Below, one piece after another: positions 8,738-16,891 of a stretch of 64,000 nt of DNA. Position 1 is the stretch's first letter. Each line of letters opens with the position of its first letter. The notes under the pieces were generated by a model. It did no database searches and was not told where the DNA came from. It saw only the letters and a list, made by a program, of their open reading frames with translations. Where the stretch lies: contig NZ_CP086594.1 of NCBI RefSeq assembly GCF_020866845.1, forward strand, positions 2,356,001 to 2,420,000, written 5' to 3'. Source of the stretch: Sphingomonas radiodurans (GTDB taxonomy: Bacteria; Pseudomonadota; Alphaproteobacteria; Sphingomonadales; Sphingomonadaceae). A program made the position numbers and the translations under genes.

Positions 8738-10254
8738 GGCGTGTCTGTCCGAGAGGCAAGAGGGTCGCGCGCAGGGTCGAAGCCGCCGCCGAGCGCCTGG
8801 GCGAGCCGCGCGCGGGCGGCGAGCGCGTCGACGCCGAACGTTGCTTGCGCGAGCTGCGCGTCGAGCAGGCGGATATCGGTATCGATGCCGGTGAGGCGTG
8901 ATTCCAGCCCCGCCGAGACGCGCACCGCATTCAGCCGGTTTGTCTCGGCGAAGCCGCGCACGATGTCGCCTTGCGCCTGCGCTTCGGCCTGATTGGCGCG
9001 GATCGTGGCGAGCGCGTCGGCCGCCTCGCGCACCGCGCCGACGACCGTGGCGTTGTAATCGGCGATTGCCACGTCCACCGCAGCGGTCGCGCCGGCAAGA
9101 TCGGCCTTGAGCCGCCCGGAATCGAAGATCGGCAAATGGAAGGCGCCGCCCGCACCGAGCGTGCCGGCCTGCGGATCGAAGAAATTGCCGATCCCCACCG
9201 CCTGCAGCCCGGCGAGCGCGATGAGATTGACGTTGGGATCGAAGGCGCGGCGCGCGACTTGTCGCCCGGCGGCGGCGGCATCGACCCGCGCGGCGGCGGC
9301 GGCGATGTCGGGGCGGCGGGCGAGGAGATCGGCGGGGATGGTGGTCGGCAGCGCGAGCGCGGTGGGCTCGGCGAGGCGCGTTGGGCCGATGGTTGCAGGA
9401 TAATCTGCACCGCGGCCGGCGAGCGCGGCCAGCGCGTCGGTCGCGAGCAGCCGCGCGGCGTCGGCGCGGGTCAGCGCGACGCGCGCCTGCGCTAGCAGCG
9501 TGGTAGCGGCCTGGATGTCGAGCTTGCTCGCGAGGCGGTTCTCGGCGCGGACATTGACCAGCCGCACGGCACGTTCGCGCGCGCCTATCGTCGAGCGGGC
9601 GATCGCCGCGATGCGCTCGGCACGCGCCACTTCGGCATAGGTCGCGACGATGGAGCCGGCGAGCATCAGCCGCGCCGCGTCGATGTCGTATTGCGCCGCC
9701 GTCAGCGACGCGCGCGCACTGTCGATCGCCGCGCGCTGGCGACCGAACAGGTCGAGGTTCCACGACAGGTTCGCCTGCGCGTTGCCGAGGAACCGGACGC
9801 TGCCGGCGAAGGGCGGCGGGATGGTGTAGCGGCCCGACAGCCGCGCGACCTGCGCGTTGCCGTCGCCGGTGATTTCTGGGCCGTTATCGGCATCGCGCCG
9901 TGCGAGCACCGCCTGCGCCTGCCGCACGCGCGCGAGCGCGGCGTCGAGGTTCGGGCTGCCCGCGAACGCGTCGGCGACGATCCGATCGAGCTGCGGATCG
10001 CCGAACGCGGTCCACCACATCGGGTCGATCGCCGGCGTCGGCGCGCCGGTTAGCGCGAGGTCGGCGGGCGCGCGCTGGGTGAGCTGCGGGCGGGTGTCGG
10101 GCGGGGTGCAGGCGGCGAGCGCAGTAAGGGCTAGCAAAACGCCCGTTCGTCCCGAGCGAAGTCGAGGGACCGCCGCTCCCTGCGGTGTCTCGACGTTGCT
10201 CGACACGAACGGAATTTGGGATAGGGCTGCCGCCCGCAAACTCACGCCGCGCAT
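8734..10254 (-). CDS. Outer-membrane efflux lipoprotein (NodT/OprM family)
   Basis: Trimeric outer-membrane channel that completes the tripartite efflux pump. The mature domain shows the family start (WWTAFGDPQLDRIV), duplicated beta-barrel plus long coiled-coil hairpins, and the repeat-like segments ADLLARRPDIAAAAARVDAA and GAGGAFHLPIFDSGR. Length is 506 aa. The start is the ATG at 10254, with GGAG upstream, overlapping the end of marR by 13 bp. The signal region is odd: after MRGVSLRAAA comes a segment of about 34 residues encoded by a palindromic repeat element, and only then the hydrophobic core and lipobox (VLLALTALAAC). The frame is intact, so the protein is probably still made with a very long signal n-region; internal GTG or TTG starts are possible. 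Confidence 0.92.
   Translation of the reverse strand: MRGVSLRAAALSQIPFVSSNVETPQGAAVPRLRSGRTGVLLALTALAACTPPDTRPQLTQRAPADLALTGAPTPAIDPMWWTAFGDPQLDRIVADAFAGSPNLDAALARVRQAQAVLARRDADNGPEITGDGNAQVARLSGRYTIPPPFAGSVRFLGNAQANLSWNLDLFGRQRAAIDSARASLTAAQYDIDAARLMLAGSIVATYAEVARAERIAAIARSTIGARERAVRLVNVRAENRLASKLDIQAATTLLAQARVALTRADAARLLATDALAALAGRGADYPATIGPTRLAEPTALALPTTIPADLLARRPDIAAAAARVDAAAAGRQVARRAFDPNVNLIALAGLQAVGIGNFFDPQAGTLGAGGAFHLPIFDSGRLKADLAGATAAVDVAIADYNATVVGAVREAADALATIRANQAEAQAQGDIVRGFAETNRLNAVRVSAGLESRLTGIDTDIRLLDAQLAQATFGVDALAARARLAQALGGGFDPARDPLASRTDTP
10143..10212. repeat. Palindromic element R1, copy within a coding sequence
   Basis: A 70-bp copy of the R1 family, bounded by CCGTTCGT and ACGAACGG. 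On the minus strand its arms pair as 8 + 5 + 6 bp around a small inner hairpin. It lies inside the signal-peptide coding part of the outer-membrane efflux gene without breaking the frame. Confidence 0.88.
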
Positions 10255-10700
10255 GGATCACTCTCCATCGTGTGCCGCAGGCGCTGGAGCGTCGCGATCA
10301 GGTCGGCGACTTCGGCGTCGCTCCAGTCGGCGAGGAAGCCGTTCCAGCAAGCGATCACCTTCTGCTTGGCCGCCACGGCCGCATCGCGGCCGGCTGCGGT
10401 GAGCGACAGGCGAACGATGCGGCGATCGATCGCGTCGCGCTGGCGCTCGACCCAGCCGTTCGCCTCGAGCTGATCGACCATCCGCGTCATCGCGCCGGCA
10501 TCGTGACCGAGCGCGCGGGCTAGCCCGCCGCACGTGTCGGCGTGGTTGAAATAGAGGGAGACAAGCGTCGTCCATTGCGTCGCCGTCATTCCGTCGGCTG
10601 CCAGCGCGCGATCGATCGCCGCCACGCTCATCTGGTGGATCAGCCGCACGAGATAGCCAGGCGACGTCTCCGGGCTGAAGGTCGAATCGGTGAACGGCAT
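10242..10700 (-). CDS. MarR-family transcriptional regulator
   Basis: Winged-helix regulator, 152 aa, probably the ligand-responsive repressor of the efflux operon that it heads. The family layout is clear: an N-terminal dimerisation helix, the helix-turn-helix around TCGGLARALGHDAGAMTRMVDQLEANGWVER, the wing DRRIVRLSLTAAGRDA, and C-terminal dimerisation helices. The start is the ATG at 10700, with a weak AAGG upstream. The first gene of the operon, it overlaps the outer-membrane gene by 13 bp. Two tandem near-identical palindromes sit directly upstream of its start codon and are the likely autoregulatory operator. Confidence 0.93.
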   Translation of the reverse strand: MPFTDSTFSPETSPGYLVRLIHQMSVAAIDRALAADGMTATQWTTLVSLYFNHADTCGGLARALGHDAGAMTRMVDQLEANGWVERQRDAIDRRIVRLSLTAAGRDAAVAAKQKVIACWNGFLADWSDAEVADLIATLQRLRHTMESDPCAA

Positions 10701-10705
10701 ATCGT

Positions 10706-10732
10706 TTGCCTTGGCAACGGTTGCCTAGGCAG
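10706..10732. promoter_or_regulatory. Tandem palindromic operator for the MarR regulator
   Basis: Two 12-bp palindromes in direct repeat at 15-bp spacing: TTGCCTTGGCAA at 10706-10717 and TTGCCTAGGCAG at 10721-10732. They begin 6 bp upstream of the marR start codon, in the marR/M16 peptidase divergent region. A TTGACT hexamer abuts on the marR side and could be a -35. Dyads of this size and position are typical MarR sites. Confidence 0.65.
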
Positions 10733-10818
10733 TCAATATCTGTGACGAAGTGTTGCCGACTATCGCCCGCCGCTCGTCACGCCTAAGCTCTGGGCGCAGT
10801 TCCTAGGAGATCCGTGCG

Positions 10819-13662
10819 TTGCGTTTGTCGATCCAGCTGGCCGCGAGCGTCGCGGCGATTGCCCTTGCCGTTCCCGCTACCGCCCAGGCACCGGTTGCCA
10901 GCCCTTTCCCTGCTGCCGCGCCGGTGGAGTCGCTCGTAAAGGCGATCGATATTCCATTCGAGCAATTCACGCTGCCGAACGGCCTGCGTGTGGTGGTCCA
11001 TACCGATCGCAAGGCGCCGGTGGTGGCGGTGTCGGTGTGGTACGATGTCGGATCGAAGCACGAGCCGGCGGGCAAGACCGGCTTCGCGCATCTGTTCGAG
11101 CATCTGATGTTCAACGGCAGCGAGAATGCGCCGGGTGATTTCTTCGAGCCGTTGAAGCAGGTCGGCGCGACCGACCTCAACGGCACGACCTATTTCGACC
11201 GTACCAATTATTTCGAGACGGTGCCGACCGCCGCGCTCGAACAGGCGCTGTATCTCGAGAGCGATCGGATGGGCTATCTGACGGGCGCGATCTCGCAAGC
11301 GGTGCTCGACGAGCAGCGCGGCGTCGTCCAGAACGAAAAGCGCGAGGGCGATAACCAGCCTTATGGCCTCGTTAGCTACAAGCTGATCGAAGGCGTGTTT
11401 CCCGCGACGCACCCTTATGGCCACAGCACGATCGGGTCGATGGCGGACCTCGACAAGGCGAGCCTCGGCGACGTGAAAGCGTGGTTCCGCGATCATTACG
11501 GCCCGAACAACGCCGTGCTGGTGCTCGCCGGCGATATCGATCTCGCCACCGCCAAGCGGCTGACGACCAAGTATTTCGGCGCGATCAAGGCGGGGCCGAA
11601 GAGCGTCGCGCCGCCAGCCGCGGTGCCGGTGCTGACCTCGCCGAAGGCGGAGGTGATGAAGGATCGCGTCGCCGCGCCACTCGTGATGAAGAGCTGGCCG
11701 GTGCCGGGGCTCAACGATCCCGCGGCGCCAGCGCTTGAAGTGGCGGCGGCTGTGCTCGGCGGCCTCGCCAGCTCCCGCTTCGACAATGCGCTGGTGAAGG
11801 GCGACAAGACCGCTGTGCAGGTGAGCGCGAGCTATTCCGATTTCGCGCAGGTCGGCACGTTCACGATCCATGCGATCGTACGGCCCGATGTCGATCCGGC
11901 GATCGTGGCGAAGCGGCTCGACGAACTGGTTGCCGATTTCGTGAAGAACGGGCCGACGGCGGACGAAGTGCAGCGCACGCTGACGTCGAGCATTTCGCGG
12001 CGGATTGGCGGGCTCGAATCGGTCGGCGGATCGGGCGGCAAGGCAGTCGCGCTGGCGGAGGGCGCGCTCTATTCGGACGATCCGGGCTTCTACAAGAAGC
12101 AGCTTGCGCGGCTTGCGGCGCAGACACCGGAGACGGTGAAGGCGGCGGCGCAGGCGTGGCTGACGAAGCCGGCTTATGCGCTGACCGTGCTGCCGGGCGA
12201 GCGCGACAAATATGACGAGGCGCAGGTGCCGCCCGAGGCCGCCGTCACGGCGGTGCCCGACGCCGCGCCGAAGGGCACGCGCGCGCCGATGCCCAAGGTC
12301 GGGGAAGTCGGCACGCTGGCCTTCCCGAAGGTCGAGCGCGTCCGGCTCGCGAACGGCATCGAGCTGGTCTATGCTAATCGCACCACCGTGCCCGTCACGC
12401 AGATGGTGGCGAGCTTCGACGCCGGCATCGCCGCCGACGTGCCCGACAAGCTTGGCACGCAAGCGATGACGCTGGCGATGATCGACGAGGGGACGGCGCG
12501 GTACAGTTCGATCCAGCTCGCCGAGGCGAAGGAGCGGCTGGGGCTCGATATCTACACCGGCTCGTCGCCCGATCGCACGACCGTGAGCTTTCGCGCGCCG
12601 AGCGCCAATCTGGAGCCGGCGCTCGGGCTATGGGCCGAGCTGCTGCGCGCACCGAGCTTTCCCGAGAGCGAGCTTGCGCGTGTGCGCGGCCAGATGCTGA
12701 CGCAGATCGCGCAGGAGCTGACCGATCCGGCGGGGATCGCGCAGCGCATCGTGCCGCCAATCCTGTATGGTTCGGGCAGCCCCTATGCGAAGCAGCGCGG
12801 CAGTGGCGACGCGGCGGCGGTGCAGTCGCTCACGCGCGCGGATCTGGTGGCGTTCCACCGCGCATGGATGCGGCCCGACAAGGCGAAAATCTTCGTCGTC
12901 ACCGATCGGCCGCTGGCGGAAGTGAAAGCATCGCTCGATCGCGCGCTCGCCGGGTGGACGGCCGAGGGCGCGGCGGGCAGCAAGGTGTTCCGCGAGGATC
13001 GCAGCTTGCCCGCGGCGCGGATCATCCTGATCGACCGGCCGGATTCGCCGCAATCGCGGATTTCCGGCGCGCTGCGGACCGGCCTGAAGGGCACGCAGGA
13101 CCTGTTGCCGGTGATCACCGCCAACGATGCGCTCGGCGGGGACTTCCTCGGCCGGATCAACATGGACCTGCGCGAAACCAAGCACTGGTCCTATGGCGCG
13201 TACGGTAGTTTCAGCCGTAACGCTTTTGCCGCGCCTTATGTGATCGTCGCGCCGGTGCAGGCGGACAAGACCGGCGCGGCGATCGCGTCGCTGCGGCAGG
13301 AGATTGGCGGCTTCGTCGGCGCCAAGCCGCTGACGCAGGCCGAGTTCGACCGCGCGATCACGGGTGCCACGCGCTCGCTGGCGGGTGATTTCGAGACGTC
13401 CGGCCATGTTCTGGGGGCGATGCAATCGAACGACCTGTACCAGCGGCCCGACGATTATTTCGCGACGATCACGCAGCGCTATCGCGCGATGACGCGCGCG
13501 CAGCTCGACGGCGCGATCCGTAGCGTCATCGATCCGAGTCGCTTCGTTTGGGTGGTGATCGGCGATGCCAAGGTCGTCCGGCCGCAGCTTGACACGCTGG
13601 GACTGCCAGTGGAGGTCACGAGCGCAGCGTCCGTGGCGGGCGCGTCAATGGAGAGCAAATGA
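10819..13662 (+). CDS. M16 family zinc metallopeptidase (pitrilysin type), exported
   Basis: Peptidase of 947 aa with a signal peptide (MRLSIQLAASVAAIALAVPATAQA), so probably periplasmic. The first M16 domain carries the inverted zinc motif HLFEH at residues 91-95, with the downstream glutamate region ALEQALYLESDRMGYL. The second half is another M16 pair whose first domain lacks HxxEH, so it is the non-catalytic half of the clamshell. The start is a TTG at 10819 with AGGAG 8 bp upstream; no ATG or GTG in frame gives the signal peptide. It overlaps the following small gene by 4 bp (ATGA), indicating translational coupling. It is transcribed divergently from the efflux operon. The substrate is unknown. 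Confidence 0.93.
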   Translation: MRLSIQLAASVAAIALAVPATAQAPVASPFPAAAPVESLVKAIDIPFEQFTLPNGLRVVVHTDRKAPVVAVSVWYDVGSKHEPAGKTGFAHLFEHLMFNGSENAPGDFFEPLKQVGATDLNGTTYFDRTNYFETVPTAALEQALYLESDRMGYLTGAISQAVLDEQRGVVQNEKREGDNQPYGLVSYKLIEGVFPATHPYGHSTIGSMADLDKASLGDVKAWFRDHYGPNNAVLVLAGDIDLATAKRLTTKYFGAIKAGPKSVAPPAAVPVLTSPKAEVMKDRVAAPLVMKSWPVPGLNDPAAPALEVAAAVLGGLASSRFDNALVKGDKTAVQVSASYSDFAQVGTFTIHAIVRPDVDPAIVAKRLDELVADFVKNGPTADEVQRTLTSSISRRIGGLESVGGSGGKAVALAEGALYSDDPGFYKKQLARLAAQTPETVKAAAQAWLTKPAYALTVLPGERDKYDEAQVPPEAAVTAVPDAAPKGTRAPMPKVGEVGTLAFPKVERVRLANGIELVYANRTTVPVTQMVASFDAGIAADVPDKLGTQAMTLAMIDEGTARYSSIQLAEAKERLGLDIYTGSSPDRTTVSFRAPSANLEPALGLWAELLRAPSFPESELARVRGQMLTQIAQELTDPAGIAQRIVPPILYGSGSPYAKQRGSGDAAAVQSLTRADLVAFHRAWMRPDKAKIFVVTDRPLAEVKASLDRALAGWTAEGAAGSKVFREDRSLPAARIILIDRPDSPQSRISGALRTGLKGTQDLLPVITANDALGGDFLGRINMDLRETKHWSYGAYGSFSRNAFAAPYVIVAPVQADKTGAAIASLRQEIGGFVGAKPLTQAEFDRAITGATRSLAGDFETSGHVLGAMQSNDLYQRPDDYFATITQRYRAMTRAQLDGAIRSVIDPSRFVWVVIGDAKVVRPQLDTLGLPVEVTSAASVAGASMESK

Positions 13663-13961
13663 TGTCTGGAGTCGACGGTACGTACGACGTCGTGGTCAAG
13701 TCGCCGCTGGGTGATCAGAAGTCGACGCTCACGGTGAAGAGCGAGGGTAGCACCTTTACCGGCACCAATTCGGGCGCGATGGGCTCGAGCGATGTTTCGG
13801 GTGAGGTGAACGGCAACACGCTCACCTGGAAGCAGCAGATGACGGTGCCGATGCCGATGACGCTCGACATGAACGTGGTGATCGAAGGCGACACCGTGTC
13901 AGGCAATGTCGGCGCGGGCGCGTTCGGGACGTTTCCGCTGACCGGTTCGCGGGTGGCTTGA
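13659..13961 (+). CDS. Small conserved beta-rich protein, coupled to the M16 peptidase
   Basis: A 100-aa protein without signal peptide or cysteines. It is almost all beta-strand-like repeats: GTYDVVVKSPLGDQKSTLTV, then SGEVNGNTLTWKQQM, then DMNVVIEGDTVSGNVGAGAFG. This gives a small antiparallel barrel of the kind seen in uncharacterised lipocalin-like or META-like proteins. The start ATG overlaps the M16 stop (ATGA), with a second ATG three bases later; expression is therefore tied to the peptidase. I do not know its function. A role as chaperone, inhibitor or substrate of the peptidase would be speculation. Confidence 0.8.
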   Translation: MMSGVDGTYDVVVKSPLGDQKSTLTVKSEGSTFTGTNSGAMGSSDVSGEVNGNTLTWKQQMTVPMPMTLDMNVVIEGDTVSGNVGAGAFGTFPLTGSRVA

Positions 13962-14001
13962 TGTAGGAGCGGGGCGCAAATCAGGGTGCCCCGCCAATGT
14001 C

Positions 14002-14082
14002 GTCACCCCAGCGAAAGCTGGGGTCGCTTGCGGCTCTTGCGAAGCGACCTACGCGAGCGATCCCAGCTTGCGCTGGGATGAC
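14002..14082. repeat. Palindromic element, family R3 (diverged)
   Basis: Inverted repeat of about 80 bp between convergent genes. The left arm GTCACCCCAGC...GCTGGGGTCGCT pairs with the right arm AGCGATCCCAGC...GCTGGGATGAC, each arm also being a hairpin by itself, with an inner GCTCTTGCGAAGCG-type stem. It shares the GTCACCCC/GATGAC ends and layout with the elements at 37005 and 63874. Confidence 0.75.
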
Positions 14083-14101
14083 GGGATGGGCTAGACCGCA
14101 A

Positions 14102-16696
14102 TCACCCCTCCAAACTCTTCGACGCCTGTTCGAACACGTCCTTCGACAGCCCAGGTGTCCCCACGATCCGCTCGAGTTCCGCCCGCATCAGCGCGGCGCG
14201 TGCGGGATCGAAGCGGCGCCAGCGGCCGAGTGGCGGCAGCAGCTTCGCTGCGGTCTGCGGGTTCAGCCGGTCGAGCGCGATCAGCTGATCGGCGAGGAAG
14301 CGGTAGCCCGTACCGTCAGCCACGTTGAACGCACGCTGGTTGACCGCAAAGGCGCCAATCAGGCTGCGCGCACGGTTGGGATTGGCCAGCGTGAAATCGG
14401 GGTGCTCGGCAAGCGCCGCGACGGCCGCAGGGGTATCGGTTCGGCTCGACAGCGCCTGCGTCTGGAACCATTTGTCGAGCACCAGCGAATTGCCGGCATA
14501 GCGATTGTAGAAGATGTCGAGCGCCGCCTCGCGCAGGTCGCTGTCGCCGCTGACGAGCACGGTGAGCGCGCCCTGGCGATCGGTCATGTTGTCGGCGCGC
14601 TCGAACTGGCGGAAGGCGAGCGCCGCGGCGTCGCTCGCGCCCGAGGCGGCGATATAGCCGAGCGCGACGCTGCGGATTCGGCGCGCGGCCTTGGCTGCGG
14701 GCGTATATTCATAGGGCGCCGTGCTCGCGTTCGTTTCGTAGATGTAGCGCCAGCGCTCGGCGAGCGCACGGCCGAGATCGCCGCGCAGCGCCTCGCGGGC
14801 GCGGTATACTGCCTCGGGATCGACCGTCATGAGCTGGTCGCCGATGAAGCTTTCCGACGGCAGCAGCACCGCCTCGGCAATGAACGCGGGGTCGAGCGCA
14901 GGATTGTCGAGCGTGTCGGCGACGGCGTCGATCACCGCCTGATGGCTTGCGCGACCTTCCAGCGTGCCCGCCACCAGCGTGTCGAGCATCAACTGCTGCA
15001 TCGCTTCGTAGCGCGCGAAGGGATCGTCATCGTGCCGCGCGAGGAAAGCGAGGTCGGCGGCGGTGCGGTCGCTTTCGATCGTTACCGGGGCGGAGAAGCC
15101 GCGGTTAATCGACAGGACCGGGCGCTCGGCGATGCCGTCGAAGACGATCGATTCGCTCGTCCCGTCGAGCAGCACGAGCTGTTCGGGGCCGAGCGGTTCG
15201 CCCGTCTCCGCGCCGAACAGGCGCAACCGGAGCGGCAGAACCATCGGCTGCTTGTCGGACTGGCCCGGTGTCGGCGGCACGTGCTGGGCGAGCCGCAGCG
15301 TGGCGCGGCCGCCGTCATGCACGAGGCTGGCGGACACGCGGGGCGTACCGGCCTGGCTGTACCAGAGGCGGAAGCGCGCAAGGTCGACATCGCCAGCCTC
15401 CTCCATGCACGCGACGAAATCCTCACAGGTCGCTGCGGTGCCGTCGAACCGGTCGAAATACAGGTCGCAGGCGGCGCGGAACTTCACCGGGCCGAGGATC
15501 GTCGCCATCATTCGGATCAGCTCGGCGCCCTTATTGTAGATCGTCGAGGTGTAGAAATTGGCGATTTCCTGGTAGCTTTCGGGGCGAACCGGGTGCGCGA
15601 GCGGGCCGGAATCCTCGGGGAACTGGCTGGCGCGCAGGCCGCGCACGTCCTCGATCCGCTTGACCGCGGCCGAGCCCTGGTCGGCGGAGAAGCCCTGATC
15701 GCGAAAGACGGTGAAGCCTTCCTTGAGGCTCAGCTGGAACCAGTCGCGGCACGTGACGCGATTGCCCGACCAATTGTGAAAATATTCGTGCGCGACGACG
15801 GTGGCGATCGCGTCGTAATCGTAATCGGTCGCGGTATCGGCGTCGGCGAGGATGTAGCGGCTGTTGAAGATGTTCAGCCCCTTGTTCTCCATCGCGCCGA
15901 AATTGAAATCGTCGACCGCGACGATGTTGAACACGTCGAGATCATATTCGCGGCCATAGACGCGCTCGTCCCACGCCATCGACGTCTTGAGCGCATCGAG
16001 CGCATGATCGGTCTTGGGCAGATCGGCCTCGCGCACCCAAATACCGAGTTCGACCTCGCGGCCAGAACGGGTGACGTAGGTGCCGCGGTTGCAGGCGAGA
16101 TCGCCGGCGACGAGCGCGAACAGGTACGATGGCTTGGGGAACGGATCGTGCCACTCGGCCCAATGTGTGCCATCGGCATTGTCGCCCTGCGCGATCGGAT
16201 CGCCATTGGCGAGCAGCACGGGATAACGCGCCTTTTCGGCGGTCATCCGCACGCGATAGGTGGCGAGAACGTCTGGCCGATCGGGGAAGAAGGTGATGCG
16301 GCGGAAGCCCTCGGCCTCGCATTGCGTGCACAGGTTGCCGCCCGACGAATAGAGCCCCATCAGCTGCGTGTTGCGATCGGGCGCGATCTCCACCTCGGTC
16401 TCGACGACGTGCGCGTCGCCCGCGAGCGGGATGACGAGTTGGTCGTGCTCGATCCGCCAATCATTGATCGCGACACCATCGACGCGGACCGCGAGCGGCG
16501 TCAGCCCGTCGCCGTCGAGCCGCAGCGGCTCGCCCGGCGCGGCGTTGCGCGTGACGTTGAGCCGGGCGTGGACGCGCGTCGTGGCGGGATCCAGCGCGAT
16601 GTCGAGCGCAACCTCGGGCACCAGCCAGGCCGGCGGCAGATATGCCTCGCGACGCTTGACGGCAGGGACGGCGGGGGCGGTAAGGACATCGAGCAT
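14102..16696 (-). CDS. pepN: Aminopeptidase N (M1 family)
   Basis: Zinc aminopeptidase removing N-terminal residues from peptides, here with no signal peptide and thus cytoplasmic like bacterial PepN. The substrate-binding GAMEN motif (NFGAMENKGLN) precedes the zinc site HEYFHNWSGNRVTCRDWFQLSLKEG, with H303, E304 and H307 and the third ligand glutamate 19 residues later. The C-terminal DUF3458-type Ig and superhelical domains follow. Length is 864 aa, normal for PepN. The start ATG at 16696 has no Shine-Dalgarno sequence; a TATATT hexamer ends about 6 bp upstream, so the message may be leaderless. A 922-aa open frame on the opposite strand is an antisense shadow. Confidence 0.96.
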   Translation of the reverse strand: MLDVLTAPAVPAVKRREAYLPPAWLVPEVALDIALDPATTRVHARLNVTRNAAPGEPLRLDGDGLTPLAVRVDGVAINDWRIEHDQLVIPLAGDAHVVETEVEIAPDRNTQLMGLYSSGGNLCTQCEAEGFRRITFFPDRPDVLATYRVRMTAEKARYPVLLANGDPIAQGDNADGTHWAEWHDPFPKPSYLFALVAGDLACNRGTYVTRSGREVELGIWVREADLPKTDHALDALKTSMAWDERVYGREYDLDVFNIVAVDDFNFGAMENKGLNIFNSRYILADADTATDYDYDAIATVVAHEYFHNWSGNRVTCRDWFQLSLKEGFTVFRDQGFSADQGSAAVKRIEDVRGLRASQFPEDSGPLAHPVRPESYQEIANFYTSTIYNKGAELIRMMATILGPVKFRAACDLYFDRFDGTAATCEDFVACMEEAGDVDLARFRLWYSQAGTPRVSASLVHDGGRATLRLAQHVPPTPGQSDKQPMVLPLRLRLFGAETGEPLGPEQLVLLDGTSESIVFDGIAERPVLSINRGFSAPVTIESDRTAADLAFLARHDDDPFARYEAMQQLMLDTLVAGTLEGRASHQAVIDAVADTLDNPALDPAFIAEAVLLPSESFIGDQLMTVDPEAVYRAREALRGDLGRALAERWRYIYETNASTAPYEYTPAAKAARRIRSVALGYIAASGASDAAALAFRQFERADNMTDRQGALTVLVSGDSDLREAALDIFYNRYAGNSLVLDKWFQTQALSSRTDTPAAVAALAEHPDFTLANPNRARSLIGAFAVNQRAFNVADGTGYRFLADQLIALDRLNPQTAAKLLPPLGRWRRFDPARAALMRAELERIVGTPGLSKDVFEQASKSLEG

Positions 16697-16789
16697 GCGT
16701 GGAATATAGACGGGGAGGCGTGTGGTTCCATCGCTAATGCTTGTGGTGACCCTTCGCGATGCTAGAACAGCGTCTTACATCATCCCCTC

Positions 16790-16873
16790 CCGTTCGTGCC
16801 GAGCGAAGTCGAGGCATGTGCCGCAGACGATGTTGCTTGTGGCTTGTCCCTCGACTTCGCTCGGGACGAACGG
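16790..16873. repeat. Palindromic element R1
   Basis: An 84-bp copy ending 18 bp before the start codon of the M28 peptidase gene. The outer stem is CCGTTCGT / ACGAACGG, then a 2-nt mismatch conserved in the family, then a perfect 15-bp stem (CGAGCGAAGTCGAGG with its complement). It replaces most of the 5' region of the downstream gene. Confidence 0.88.
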
Positions 16874-16891
16874 GGGGTTATTGGAAACTCC

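Noticed and set aside
8738..9763. N-terminal extension of the adaptor protein giving a 725-aa frame
   Set aside because: The extension is Arg-rich out-of-frame sequence from the outer-membrane gene. The ATG at 8737 matches the EmrA N-terminus.
10783..12462. A 559-aa minus-strand frame opposite the M16 peptidase
   Set aside because: No domain or start signal; the peptidase has HxxEH and a signal peptide.
13997..16765. A 922-aa open frame on the plus strand opposite pepN
   Set aside because: It is antisense to a gene with full catalytic motifs, has Arg/Gly/Ala-rich shadow composition, and has no recognisable domain or ribosome-binding site.
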